From: Bog-532 sp963830385
GTDB taxonomy: Bacteria; Actinomycetota; Actinomycetes; Streptosporangiales; Streptosporangiaceae
Assembly (NCBI GenBank): GCA_963830385.1
Contig: CAWHMD010000004.1
Location: 434,001 to 498,000 of the forward strand
Length of the DNA stretch: 64,000 bases
Reading direction: 5' to 3'
Shown here: piece by piece, positions 33,418-42,793 of the stretch
Layout of the letters: every line of letters starts with the position of its first letter
Position numbering within the stretch: position 1 is the stretch's first letter
Made by a program: the position numbers and the translations under genes
The notes under the pieces: generated by a model
Databases searched by the model: none
What the model saw: only the letters and a program-made list of their open reading frames with translations
What the model was told of the DNA's origin: nothing

Positions 33418-34788
33418 ATGACCCGGACCACAGTCCTCGACGGCTGCACGGTCGTGACAATGGACGCGCGGCGCACCGAGCACCACGGCGGCCACGTCGT
33501 CATTGACGACACCCGCATCGCCGCGGTCGCCGCCGGCCCGGCGCCCCGCGACCTTCCCGGCGCCCGGTACCTCGACGCCAGCGGGTGCATGGCCACTCCC
33601 GGCCTGGTCAACACCCACCACCACCTTTACCAATGGGTGACGCGCGGCCTGGCGGTGGACTCCGCCTTGTTCGGCTGGCTCACCGAGCTGTACCCGGTGT
33701 GGGGCTGTATCGACGCGGGGATCGTCTCGGCCGCGGCCAGGGCAGGGCTCGCATGGCTGGCGGCAACCGGCTGCACCACCACCACTGATCATCACTACGT
33801 CTTCCCCCGCGATGGCGGTGACGTGCTCGCGGCCGAGATCGACGCGGCGCGCGAGGTGGGGGTGCGCTTTCACCCGACCAGGGGCTCGATGGATCTGGGG
33901 CACAGTGACGGCGGCCTTCCCCCCAATAATATCGTGGAGGACATCGACGAGATCCTGGCCGCCACCGAGGCGGCCATCGACGCCCATCATGACCCGTCGC
34001 CCGAGTCCATGCTGCGGATAGGCGTAGCGCCCTGCTCTCCGTTCTCGGTGACCGAGGACCTGCTCGTCCAGGCGGCGGCGCTGGCCCGCCGCAAGGACGT
34101 GCGGCTGCACACTCACCTCGCCGAGACGAAGGACGAGGACGACTTCTGCCGCGAACGGTTCGGCAGCTCGCCGGTGGACTACATGGACGGCCTGGGCTGG
34201 CTCGGGCCTGACGTGTGGCTCGCCCATGCCGTCCACCTCGACGACGCCGCGGTGGCGAAGATCGCGCGCACCGGCACCGGCGTCGCGCACTGCCCGTCAT
34301 CGAATGCGCGCCTCGGCGCGGGCATCGCGCGGGCGCACGACCTCCGCGAGGCCGGCGTCCCCGTCGGGCTCGGGGTGGACGGCGCGGCTTCCAACGAGGC
34401 GAGCTCGCTGCTCGAGGAGGTCCGGCACGCGCTGCTGTTCGCCCGTGCCCGTGGCGGCCCGGGCGAGCTGGCGGTCCGCGACGCGCTGGAGATGGGCACG
34501 ATGGGCGGCGCGCGGGCACTCGGCCGCGACGGCGAGATCGGGTCGCTGGAGGCCGGGAAGCTCGCCGACATCGCGTTGTGGCGGCTGGACACGCTGCCGC
34601 ATGCGGACATCTTCGACCCAGTAGCGGCGCTCGTGCTCGGCGCGCCGCCGCCGCTGGACCTGCTGTTGGTCCAGGGCCGCCCCGTGGTCGACCGCGGGCG
34701 GGTCGTAACTGTCGACGAGGGTGAGGTTGCGGCCGCAGCGGCCGCCGCCAGTCACAAGCTGCTGAAGCGAGCTGGAGTGAAGCCATGA
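33418..34788 (+). CDS. Amidohydrolase, 8-oxoguanine deaminase-like
   Basis: 456 residues from ATG 33418, two bases after the preceding stop. The metal-dependent hydrolase core is complete: NTHHHLYQW (about 64-72) supplies the first two metal histidines, LHTHLAE (about 229) the third, AHAVHLD (about 268) the fourth, and GVDGAASNE (about 320) the catalytic Asp. The N-terminal TMDARRTEHHGGHVVIDDTRI is like hydroxyatrazine/8-oxoguanine deaminases, which turn 8-oxoguanine into urate. Being inside a xanthine-dehydrogenase-type operon supports a purine substrate, though other heterocycles are possible. Confidence 0.87.
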   Translation: MTRTTVLDGCTVVTMDARRTEHHGGHVVIDDTRIAAVAAGPAPRDLPGARYLDASGCMATPGLVNTHHHLYQWVTRGLAVDSALFGWLTELYPVWGCIDAGIVSAAARAGLAWLAATGCTTTTDHHYVFPRDGGDVLAAEIDAAREVGVRFHPTRGSMDLGHSDGGLPPNNIVEDIDEILAATEAAIDAHHDPSPESMLRIGVAPCSPFSVTEDLLVQAAALARRKDVRLHTHLAETKDEDDFCRERFGSSPVDYMDGLGWLGPDVWLAHAVHLDDAAVAKIARTGTGVAHCPSSNARLGAGIARAHDLREAGVPVGLGVDGAASNEASSLLEEVRHALLFARARGGPGELAVRDALEMGTMGGARALGRDGEIGSLEAGKLADIALWRLDTLPHADIFDPVAALVLGAPPPLDLLLVQGRPVVDRGRVVTVDEGEVAAAAAAASHKLLKRAGVKP

Positions 34789-37154
34789 CGGCACCGACCA
34801 GGCCCACAGGGGCACCGCAAGGCCTAACCACCCCGGTGACCGCGGGGGTGGGCGCGAGTCCGCTCCGACCGGACGGCACACCCAAGGTCAAGGGCGAGTT
34901 TGCCTACTCCAGCGACATGTGGATGGAGGGCATCATCTGGGGTGTCACGCTGCGCAGCCCGCACCCCTACGCCAGGATCCGCTCCATCGACATCGGCGGG
35001 GCGCTCTCCACGCCCGGCGTGTACGCGGTGCTCACCCACGAGGACGTGCCGGGCAGCAAGTTCTACGGGCTGGAGATCGTGGACCAGCCGGTGCTCGCTG
35101 TCGACACGGTGCGCTACCACGGTGAGCCGGTCGCGCTTGTCGCCGCCGACCACCCAGAGATCGCTCGCCAGGCGACCAAGGCCATCCGGGTTGACTACGA
35201 CGTCTACGAGCCGGTCACCGACGCCCGCGAGGCGCTTGGCCATCCGCGGTGGAATCAGGTGCACAACGCCCCGGGGGCGGTCAGCGAGCTGTCCAGGGAA
35301 CGCGCTGTCCTGCACCCGCAGGGCAATCTCGTCCGGCACCTGAAGCTCAGAAAGGGCGATCCCGAGCCGGTGGCCGATGTCGTGGTGGTCGGCGAGTACG
35401 AGGTGGGGATGCAGGACCAGGCGTTCCTCGGCCCTGAGTCCGGGCTGGCCGTGCCGGCCGAGGACGGCGGCGTGGACTTGTACGTCGCGACGCAGTGGCT
35501 GCATGTGGACCAGAAGCAGATCTGCTCGGCGCTCGGCCTGCCCCCGGAGATGGTGCGGCTCACCCTGGCCGGCGTGGGCGGCGCGTTCGGCGGCCGTGAG
35601 GACCTGTCGATGCACGTGCACGCGTGCATGCTGGCGCTGCACACCGGGAAGCCTGTGAAGATGGTTTACAACCGGGAGGAGTCCTTTTTCGGGCATGTGC
35701 ACCGGCACCCCGCGATGATGCGCTTCGAGCACGGCGCTGACCGCGACGGCACGCTAGTCTACGTCAAGGCGCAGATCTACCTGGACGGCGGGGCCTATGC
35801 GTCAAGCACCCCGGCCGTTGTCGGCAACGCGGGCACGATGGGGATCGGGCCGTACGTCGTGCCGAACGTGCAGGTCGACACCTACGGCGCCTACACCAAT
35901 AACCCGCCGTGCGGGGCGATGCGCGGCTTCGGCGCGGTGCAGGCTGCCTTCGCCTACGAGGCCCAGATGGACAAGCTGGCCGCCGAGCTCGGCCTGGACC
36001 CGGTGGAGGTGCGCTGCCGCAACGCGCTGACCGAGGGGTCGCAGGCGCCGACCGGGCAGGTGATTGACAGCGCCGCTCCGGTCCAGGAGTTGCTGCGGCG
36101 GCTGCAGGCGATGCCGCTGCCGCCGCCGCGAAGAGCGGACGGCGAGGTGGACCTGCGGGACCTGCCGGGCGGCGTGGCGAACACCACCCACGGTGAAGGC
36201 GTCAAGCGCGGGATCGGCTACGCGGTGGCCTACAAGAATGTCGGGTTCTCCGAAGGCTTCGACGACTACTCGACCGCGCGGGTGCGGCTTGAGGCCCCGG
36301 CCGGGGAGGCGACGGTGACGGTGCACACCGCGGCGGCCGAGGTTGGCCAGGGGCTTGTCACCGTCGAGCAGCAGATCGCGCGCACCGAGCTCGGCGTCCA
36401 CCGGGTCATCGTGCATCCCAAGGACACCCAAGTCGGCAGCGGAGGCTCGACGTCGGCGTCCCGGCAGACCTATGTCACCGGCGGCGCGGTCAAGGCGGCC
36501 TGTGAGAAGGTCCGCGAACGCGCGCTTGCGGTAATCCAGCGGCGGATCGGGCGCGCCGTGGCGGACCTGCGGCTTGACGGCGGCAAAGTGGTCTCAGAAC
36601 GCGAGGGCGTCATCGCCGACCTGGCGGATCTGCTCGGTGAGGAGGTCATCGACGAGACGGTCGAGTGGCACCACCGCCCGACCGAGGCCGTCGATCCGGA
36701 GACCGGGCAGGGGTTCGCCCACGTGCAGTACGCGTTCTCGGCGCATCGCGCGGTCGTCGACGTGGACGCCGAGCTCGGCCTAGTCAAGGTCGTGGCCCTC
36801 GACTGCGTCCAGGACGTCGGCAAGGCCATCAACCCGCAGGCGATCCTCGGGCAGATCCAGGGCGGCTCGGCGCAGGGGCTGGGGCTGGCCGTGATGGAAG
36901 AGATCCTGATCAAGGGCGGCAAGATCAGGAACCCGTCCTTCACCGACTACCTCATCCCGACGATCCTCGACATGCCCCCGATGCAGATCGAGGTGCTCGA
37001 GTACGCCGACCCGCACGCACCCTATGGCCTCCGCGGCGTCGGCGAGCCCCCGACGATCTCCTCCGGCCCTGCGATTGTCGCCGCCATCCGCGACGCCACC
37101 GGGCTGACGCTGCACCAGGTACCGGTGCGACCCGAGCACATTACCGGCGCCTGA
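34785..37154 (+). CDS. Molybdenum hydroxylase molybdopterin-binding (large) subunit
   Basis: 789 residues, overlapping the amidohydrolase by ATGA. RPDGTPKVKGEFAYSSDM is the typical beginning, GVGGAFGGREDLSMHVHA and CGAMRGFGAVQAAFAYE are molybdopterin-contacting loops, and GEPPTISSGPAI near the C-terminus holds the catalytic glutamate. With the two subunits upstream it makes a full heterotrimeric hydroxylase that oxidises purines or another N-heterocycle. The IS481 element has inserted 80 bases after its stop and does not disrupt it. Confidence 0.94.
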   Translation: MTAPTRPTGAPQGLTTPVTAGVGASPLRPDGTPKVKGEFAYSSDMWMEGIIWGVTLRSPHPYARIRSIDIGGALSTPGVYAVLTHEDVPGSKFYGLEIVDQPVLAVDTVRYHGEPVALVAADHPEIARQATKAIRVDYDVYEPVTDAREALGHPRWNQVHNAPGAVSELSRERAVLHPQGNLVRHLKLRKGDPEPVADVVVVGEYEVGMQDQAFLGPESGLAVPAEDGGVDLYVATQWLHVDQKQICSALGLPPEMVRLTLAGVGGAFGGREDLSMHVHACMLALHTGKPVKMVYNREESFFGHVHRHPAMMRFEHGADRDGTLVYVKAQIYLDGGAYASSTPAVVGNAGTMGIGPYVVPNVQVDTYGAYTNNPPCGAMRGFGAVQAAFAYEAQMDKLAAELGLDPVEVRCRNALTEGSQAPTGQVIDSAAPVQELLRRLQAMPLPPPRRADGEVDLRDLPGGVANTTHGEGVKRGIGYAVAYKNVGFSEGFDDYSTARVRLEAPAGEATVTVHTAAAEVGQGLVTVEQQIARTELGVHRVIVHPKDTQVGSGGSTSASRQTYVTGGAVKAACEKVRERALAVIQRRIGRAVADLRLDGGKVVSEREGVIADLADLLGEEVIDETVEWHHRPTEAVDPETGQGFAHVQYAFSAHRAVVDVDAELGLVKVVALDCVQDVGKAINPQAILGQIQGGSAQGLGLAVMEEILIKGGKIRNPSFTDYLIPTILDMPPMQIEVLEYADPHAPYGLRGVGEPPTISSGPAIVAAIRDATGLTLHQVPVRPEHITGA

Positions 37155-37219
37155 GAACGGCTAGGCCGCGGCTGGGCCCAAGTTACGTACAGCACTGTGG
37201 CGCCCCGCTCCTGCCACCG

Positions 37220-37234
37220 GTCCGTGCGCGCGAG
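37220..37234 (+). repeat. Left target-site duplication of the IS481 element
   Basis: GTCCGTGCGCGCGAG, repeated exactly at 38952-38966 on the other side of the insertion sequence. Confidence 0.75.
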
Positions 37235-38951
37235 TGTCAAGTCCCGGTTCCTTGGCGACGTTCTGGTTCCGGTAGCTGGGCGACATTGCCGGTGGCGGAG
37301 TTCTTGCGGCGGGGGCGGCCCTGGGGGTTGGCGAGGGCGCCGAGTTCCCTGCTGCGGTCGTGGCGGATCGGGTGGACGCGGATGACCTTGCCGTCTTTGG
37401 ACAGCTGCACCGACCCGGCCACGATCGACACGTCGATCGCGGTGCGTGCCCACCTGCGGCCAGCCGCATACGGTGTCCCGGCGAAGCTGACCGTGCCGGA
37501 GCCGTCGGCCAGCCGGGTCACAGTCAGCCCGGCGGTGGCATCCCGCGCCCGCCGCGCCACCGCTGCCCGGGGGATGCGCCCGGCCTGATCGGGGCGCAGC
37601 CGCTGCGCATGGGTGGCGACCAGGACCCCGGCATGGAAGATGTCAACCAGCCCGCCGGTGACCACGACCTCGACCGGCTCACCGGCATACGTTGCCCCGA
37701 CGGAGTAGCTGAAGCCGGCCAGCGAGATCCGGCCGCCGGCGTTGACCCACCGCGACACCCCGGCCGGGCGTTGGCCGGCCGGCGCCGCCTGCGGCGCTGG
37801 CACCGCTGCTGCGGCGCCCTTATCGGGGGTGATGGACCGGTCGGCCAGAGCGAACCGCTCGGTTGGCGGCCGGCCGCCGCAGGATTGGTGCGGCCGGGTG
37901 GTGTTGTAGTCGCTCACCCAGCCGTCCAGGGCCGCCTGCAGCTCGGCGACGGCCGCGAAGGCGCGGTCCTGGGGGGTGAAGAACTCTGCCCGCATCGTCT
38001 TATGCAGCCGTTCCACCTTGCCGGTGGTGGTCGGTGAATACGGGGCGGTCAGCCGGTGACTGATCCCGTTATCGGTGCAGATCCGGTCGAACATCACCGG
38101 ACCCGGGCCCTGGCTGAACCGGGCCGTGAACACCTTGCCATTGTCTGTCAAGATCGCCTCGGGCACCCCGTGCCGGGCCAGCGCTTCGGTCAGGGCCTGG
38201 CACACAGGCCGGGCCGTGGCGCGGACCACGACCTTCGCGCACACCACGAACCGGGAGTGATCCTCGATGCCGGTGACGACCTTGACCTCCTGGCCGCTGG
38301 CCAGGAACACCCGGCCCATCACGTCCATCTGCCACAGCTCCATCGCCCGGCCCCGTTCCCACCGCCGGTAATCCTCCCGCCGCCGGCGCCGCTTACGCAC
38401 CTGCACCAGGCCATGACGCACCAGCGCCCGGTAGATGCTCGAGCGGCCCGGCAGCGGCTCAACGGCCTCCCGCCCCAGCTGCCAGCCGATCCTTGACGGC
38501 CCCCAACCCGGATGCTCGATCCGCAGCGCCACTACCCGGGCCTCCACGGCCGCGGGCATCTGATGCGGGCACGACTCCGGCCGCGACGACCGGTCCGCCA
38601 GCCCGGAAAGGCCACCGTCATTGGCATACCGGTGCAGCCACTCATGCACCGTCTGCCGCGCGACCCCATATCGGCGGGCCACCTCAGTCACCGGCACGCC
38701 CTCGTCCAGGACCTCCAGCCCAGCCCGATACCGCTGCTCCACGACACCCAGCTCCACCAGCACACCCGGCTCCCTCCACCGCGATCAGCTCGTGATCGCA
38801 GCGAAACGCCAGGCACACGCAAAACGGGGGAACCGGGACGGAGTGTCGCCCACCAGCCGGAACTACTGTCGCCCACCTACCGGAACCGCGTCCGCAACCT
38901 GTCGCCCAGGAACCGGAACCAAGGTGTCAAGCATCTACCGGGACAGCACAA
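37235..38951. mobile_element. IS481-family insertion sequence
   Basis: About 1717 bp, bounded by a perfect 15-bp direct repeat. The ends are inverted: TGTCAAGTCCCGGTT at the left and, reading inward from the right, TTGTGCTGTCCCGGTA. Subterminal GGTTCC/GGGCGACA repeats occur at both ends. It carries one transposase gene on the minus strand. The exact duplication implies a recent insertion. It lies between the molybdenum hydroxylase operon and tRNA-Lys. Confidence 0.8.
37237..38763 (-). CDS. IS481-family transposase
   Basis: 508 residues, longer than usual for the family (300-400) because of a C-terminal extension. The N-terminal helix-turn-helix lies at about 25-60 (VPVTEVARRYGVARQTVHEWLHRY). 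The DDE core reads WQMDVMGRV (first Asp), AILTDNGKVFTARF (second Asp) and TTGKVERLHKTMRAEF (Glu), ending YNTTRPHQSCGGRPP. All catalytic residues are present, so the element could be active. Confidence 0.93.
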   Translation of the reverse strand: MLVELGVVEQRYRAGLEVLDEGVPVTEVARRYGVARQTVHEWLHRYANDGGLSGLADRSSRPESCPHQMPAAVEARVVALRIEHPGWGPSRIGWQLGREAVEPLPGRSSIYRALVRHGLVQVRKRRRRREDYRRWERGRAMELWQMDVMGRVFLASGQEVKVVTGIEDHSRFVVCAKVVVRATARPVCQALTEALARHGVPEAILTDNGKVFTARFSQGPGPVMFDRICTDNGISHRLTAPYSPTTTGKVERLHKTMRAEFFTPQDRAFAAVAELQAALDGWVSDYNTTRPHQSCGGRPPTERFALADRSITPDKGAAAAVPAPQAAPAGQRPAGVSRWVNAGGRISLAGFSYSVGATYAGEPVEVVVTGGLVDIFHAGVLVATHAQRLRPDQAGRIPRAAVARRARDATAGLTVTRLADGSGTVSFAGTPYAAGRRWARTAIDVSIVAGSVQLSKDGKVIRVHPIRHDRSRELGALANPQGRPRRKNSATGNVAQLPEPERRQGTGT

Positions 38952-38966
38952 GTCCGTGCGCGCGAG
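38952..38966 (+). repeat. Right target-site duplication of the IS481 element
   Basis: GTCCGTGCGCGCGAG, identical to 37220-37234. Confidence 0.75.
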
Positions 38967-39001
38967 CAACCACGGAGCAACTAGGGAGACAAAACGGACA
39001 T

Positions 39002-39032
39002 AAAAAATAACCTGGGGCGATAAAACCCCAGG
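39002..39032 (-). terminator. Intrinsic terminator of tRNA-Lys
   Basis: On the minus strand CCTGGGG-8-CCCCAGG (39011-39032) is followed by TTATTTTTTA. A 7-bp GC-rich stem plus T run 11 bases after the tRNA is a standard Rho-independent terminator. Confidence 0.85.
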
Positions 39033-39042
39033 TCACTACGGG

Positions 39043-39115
39043 TGCGCCGCCAGGGACTCGAACCCCGAACCCGTAGATTAAGAGTCTGCTGCTCTGCCGA
39101 TTGAGCTAGCGGCGC
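39043..39115 (-). tRNA. tRNA-Lys (anticodon CTT)
   Basis: 73 nt without an encoded CCA. Acceptor GCGCCGC pairs with GCGGCGC; D-arm AGCTCAATCGGCAGAGC; anticodon loop CTCTTAA gives CTT; T-arm GGGGTTCGAGTCCCT. One C-A mismatch in the anticodon stem. It reads AAG codons. A terminator follows directly. Confidence 0.95.
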
Positions 39116-39376
39116 GTAGTGTCGACTCGTGTTGTGACATGCAGGCAGAACGGCAATGGCTCCGTCGGGGACGGTGCTGGTGCGCGGGGCAGACCGCGCA
39201 AACGTTGACGCGCAGTAGGCGAACAGCTCGGATCATGAGAGGTCCACCGCCAGGCGCTGCATCGACCTCTGGTAGGCCTGCGATGTACCTCGCAAGGACC
39301 TGCGAAGCGCTCAACTGAAAACCAGGCGTCTCGCCAGCCGGGACCGCCTGTGCCGCGTTTTTTCAGGTTGAAGTAG

Positions 39377-40897
39377 CTAGACGTGCGGGACGCCAGGGAC
39401 ATCTGGGCTGCCCGGTTGGGCGAGCGGCCCGCGCCGTAGCAGCGCGCCGCAGATCACGGCCCCGCCTGCGAAGATCGCCGCCGACCACCGGAACGCGGTG
39501 CTATAGCCGTGCACCAGCGCCAAGGCAGCCAGTTGCGGGGCCGGGTGGCCGTGCACCAGCGAGGCCGGCGTGATGTGCGCGGTCAGGTAGCTTGCGGTAG
39601 CGCTGGCGGCCAGCGTGGTCAGCAGTGAGGTGCCGATCGAGCCGCCGATCTGCTGCCCGGTGTTGAGCGTGGCCGAGGCCACACCGGCGTCCCGGGGTGC
39701 CACGCCGTAGGTTCCGGTGTTCATCGCCGGTGCGGTCGTAAAGCCGAAGCCCATGCCGGCCATCAGCAGCGGCCCGAGCACCGCGGCCACATACCCCGAG
39801 TGCGGCCCGATCCCGCTCAGCCACACCATGGCGCCCGACGCCAGCAGCATGCCGAGGGTCACTAGCGGCTTGGGTCCCAGTCGGGGCAGCAGCACGATGT
39901 TGGCCAGGTTGGCGCACACCACGATCATCCCGACCATCGGCAGGAAGGCCAGGCCGGTAATCACGGGGGAGTAGTGCAACGTCTGCTGCAGGTAATAGGT
40001 AAGGAACAACAAGATGCCGAACATCCCCGCGCCGCGGATCAGCACCGCCAGGTTCGAGCCGCCGCGGTTGCGGTCCAGCAATACCCGTGGCGGCAGCAGC
40101 GGGCGGGACGCGAGGCCCTGCCACAGTGCGAACAGCGTCAGCAGTCCCACGCCGGCGGCCAGGAAGCCGTAGGTGGACGGCGCGTGCCAGCTGTGCGGGG
40201 CGGCATTTGAGAAGCCGTACACCAGGCAGAACATCGAGGAAGAAACGAGGACCACGCCGGGCAGGTCCAGCCTCGGCCGGTGCCCGGTCCGCGGCTGGCG
40301 GCGCAGCAGCGCCATCCCGCCGATGGCCGCGATCGCGGCGAAGAGCACGTTCACGTACAGGCACCAGCGCCAGGACAGGTACTCGGTCAGCACGCCGCCG
40401 ACCACCAGGCCGACCGCCCCGCCGCCGCCGGCGATGGCCCCGTAGACACCGAACGCCTTGCCCCGTTCCTTGGGGTCGCTGAACGTGGTGCTCAGCAGCG
40501 ACAACGCCGCCGGGGCGAGGAACGCGCCGAACGCGCCCTGGCAGGCGCGCGCCGTCACCAGCATGGTGAAATTGGTCGCCGCGCCGCCGGCGGCCGAGGC
40601 GGCGGCAAAGCCGATCAGGCCGCCCAGGAACGTGATCTTGCGCCCGATCAGGTCGCCGAGCCGCCCGCCAAACAGCAGCAGGCTTCCGAACGCGAGCGCG
40701 TAGGCGGTCACCACCCACTGCCGGTCCACGCTGCTGAAGCCCAGCGACTTCTGCGCCGAGGGCAGCGCGATGTTCACGATCGTGGCATCCAGCATCACCA
40801 TCAACTGCGCGATGCCGATGACGACCAGGAGCAGCCACCGGCGGGGGTCGGGGCCGGCTTTCCTGTCTGCGGAGTTTCTGATGCTGACTTCGGTCAT
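39377..40897 (-). CDS. MFS transporter, DHA2 (EmrB/QacA-type) family
   Basis: 506 residues and 14 predicted spans. IAQLMVMLDATIVNIALPSAQKSLGFS is motif D1 at span 1, WVVTAYALAFGSLLLFGGRLGDLIGRK is motif A, and GGAVGLVVGGVL is antiporter motif C in span 5. DHA2 pumps export drugs and toxic metabolites with proton antiport. Its ATG overlaps the stop of the upstream membrane gene by four bases, so both are made together under the divergent TetR gene. Confidence 0.93.
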   Translation of the reverse strand: MTEVSIRNSADRKAGPDPRRWLLLVVIGIAQLMVMLDATIVNIALPSAQKSLGFSSVDRQWVVTAYALAFGSLLLFGGRLGDLIGRKITFLGGLIGFAAASAAGGAATNFTMLVTARACQGAFGAFLAPAALSLLSTTFSDPKERGKAFGVYGAIAGGGGAVGLVVGGVLTEYLSWRWCLYVNVLFAAIAAIGGMALLRRQPRTGHRPRLDLPGVVLVSSSMFCLVYGFSNAAPHSWHAPSTYGFLAAGVGLLTLFALWQGLASRPLLPPRVLLDRNRGGSNLAVLIRGAGMFGILLFLTYYLQQTLHYSPVITGLAFLPMVGMIVVCANLANIVLLPRLGPKPLVTLGMLLASGAMVWLSGIGPHSGYVAAVLGPLLMAGMGFGFTTAPAMNTGTYGVAPRDAGVASATLNTGQQIGGSIGTSLLTTLAASATASYLTAHITPASLVHGHPAPQLAALALVHGYSTAFRWSAAIFAGGAVICGALLRRGPLAQPGSPDVPGVPHV

Positions 40898-41931
40898 GAC
40901 CCGTGGCCGCGCTCTGCCTGCTGAGACGGTCCGGCGGCCGCGACGGACGGTTCGGCGGCCGCGACGCCGCGCTCACTGGTGACGTGCCGGGCGAGGGCGG
41001 CGCTGACCATGATAAGAGTGATCCCGCCTCCTGCCCAGGCTGCGAGCACGGCCCAGGGCTCTCCGGCCCGGGCGCCGTGGAAGTACTCGACCGCGCGGAG
41101 CAGGGTGGCGCCTGCGCCGGGCGGCAGCCACTGGCCGATCGTGCCCCATGGGCGGGGCAGCAGTTCGGGGGCGGACGTGGCGCCGGCGAACGGGTTGCCG
41201 AGCGCGAACGCGATCACCGCGCCCAGGGCGATGCCGACGACTGCCCGGCCTCTGAGGCCGGCCAGCGAGCCGAGTCCGGTCACGGTGGCAGCGACGGCGA
41301 GCGCGATGAGGCTGATCACGCCCGTGAGCGTGAAGTAGCCTCCGGGGAAGATTCCCAGCCAGATCTTGGCCGCGGCGGCGATCGCGGCGCCGCCGCCGAT
41401 CGTGAATACGGCCAGCCCGGCCAGCCGCCAGGGAACCGCGCTGACCATCAGCGTCAGCAGCGCCCCGGCGATGATGCTGGTAACCACCAGCGGGAGCAGC
41501 ATCGCGCCGAACGCCGCGCCGCGCGGGTCGTTCGAGTCGATGGGCACGATGTCGCGGACCGGGGAGGAGACCCCCGCCATCTCGTCGACGACCTGGGTGA
41601 GCAGCTGCGCCACGACGGGGCTGGCGGCGGAGGCGGTCAGCAGCTCCGGCGTCCTGCCGCCCAGGATGATCGCGCCGTAGGCGCGGCGGCCGGTGATGTC
41701 GCGGCGCGCTCCGGCCGGGCTGGTGCTGGTAATGCGGAACGCCCCGGGGTCGGCGCGGGTGATCTGCCGGGTGACCGCGGTGACAGCGGCCCGCGGCCCG
41801 GCAACATCAATCGGGAGGTCGCGCGGCGCCAGCCGGGCCGAGGACCACATGTACGCGGTCACCAGGAGGAACTGGATCACGATCGCGGCCAGCGCCACGG
41901 TGACCGCGCGAGCAGGCTGTGCCGAACGCAT
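40894..41931 (-). CDS. Membrane protein resembling ABC-2 permease/YhgE-Pip type (DUF3533-like)
   Basis: 345 residues: one N-terminal span (VTVALAAIVIQFLLVTAYMW), an extracytoplasmic domain of about 130 residues (AYGAIILGGRTPELLTASAAS), then five spans from about 150. This layout is shared by YhgE/Pip and DUF3533 proteins. It precedes the MFS exporter with a 4-base overlap, suggesting a shared role in export or resistance. The substrate is unknown. Confidence 0.75.
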   Translation of the reverse strand: MRSAQPARAVTVALAAIVIQFLLVTAYMWSSARLAPRDLPIDVAGPRAAVTAVTRQITRADPGAFRITSTSPAGARRDITGRRAYGAIILGGRTPELLTASAASPVVAQLLTQVVDEMAGVSSPVRDIVPIDSNDPRGAAFGAMLLPLVVTSIIAGALLTLMVSAVPWRLAGLAVFTIGGGAAIAAAAKIWLGIFPGGYFTLTGVISLIALAVAATVTGLGSLAGLRGRAVVGIALGAVIAFALGNPFAGATSAPELLPRPWGTIGQWLPPGAGATLLRAVEYFHGARAGEPWAVLAAWAGGGITLIMVSAALARHVTSERGVAAAEPSVAAAGPSQQAERGHGS

Positions 41932-41950
41932 CGGGATCGCCTCATTTTCA

Positions 41951-42030
41951 AATAAATCGGATGTTCGTTCCCTATAATTCAGAGAATGCCCGTGCTCTCC
42001 GACTCTGTCAAGACGAATGATCGTTTTATT
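41951..42030. promoter_or_regulatory. Probable TetR operator pair
   Basis: AATAAATCGGATGTTCG (41951-41967) and CGAATGATCGTTTTATT (42014-42030) are inverted, degenerate copies between the divergent exporter operon and TetR gene. Two half-related sites 63 bases apart fit control of both promoters by the TetR protein. Confidence 0.5.
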
Positions 42031-42121
42031 ATAGCGGCATGCCTGAGGTCAGCCGGGGTCAGACCGCACGCGAGTAGAAGTGGAGATGCACCTCCGCTTC
42101 CGTCCTTTAGGGAAGGAAGAC

Positions 42122-42793
42122 ATGGCTCGACCGGACGAGGACCAGCCGGACCGGCCGCTGCGCCGGGACGCCGAGCGGAACCGGCAGCGGATCCTGGCCG
42201 CGGCCGCCGAGGTATTCACCAGCCGCGGACTGCAGGCGACGCTCGATGACGTCGCACATCAGGCGGGAGTGGGGGTTGGCACCGTCTACCGCCGGTTTCC
42301 GGACAAGGAGTCGCTGGTCGAGGCGCTGTTCGAGCAGCGGACGCAGTCACTGGTGACGCTCGCTGAACAGGCCCTGGAGGCGCCGGACTCCTGGATCGGC
42401 CTGGTGACCATGCTCGAACGGGCCGCCGCCCTGCTGGCCCGTGACCGCGGCCTGCGGGAGATCCTCCTGTTCGCCACCTACGGGCACGACCGGGTGGAGC
42501 TGGCCCGGAGCCGGATGCAGCCAGTGGTGACCAAGGTGGTCGAGCGCGCCCAGCGCGACGGCAAGCTGCGCGCTGACCTGCAGCCCACCGACATCCCGTT
42601 CATCGAGTTCATGCTGGCCTCGGCGGCCGAGTACGCCGGCGCCGTCCGGCCCGAAATCTGGCGCAGGTACCTGGCCCTGATCATCGACGGCCTGCGCCCG
42701 AGCCGGGACGGCGTCAGCGCGCTGCCGGCCGACGCATTGACCGCCGAGGAGATGATCACCTCGATGCACCCCATCCCGCAGCACCGGCGATGA
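42122..42793 (+). CDS. TetR/AcrR-family transcriptional regulator
   Basis: 223 residues from ATG 42122, preceded by GGAAGGAA. The DNA-binding domain (about 15-65) reads RILAAAAEVFTSRGLQATLDDVAHQAGVGVGTVYRRFPDKESLVEALF. The C-terminal ligand domain is all-helical. Divergent from the MFS/permease operon, which it most likely represses. Confidence 0.92.
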   Translation: MARPDEDQPDRPLRRDAERNRQRILAAAAEVFTSRGLQATLDDVAHQAGVGVGTVYRRFPDKESLVEALFEQRTQSLVTLAEQALEAPDSWIGLVTMLERAAALLARDRGLREILLFATYGHDRVELARSRMQPVVTKVVERAQRDGKLRADLQPTDIPFIEFMLASAAEYAGAVRPEIWRRYLALIIDGLRPSRDGVSALPADALTAEEMITSMHPIPQHRR

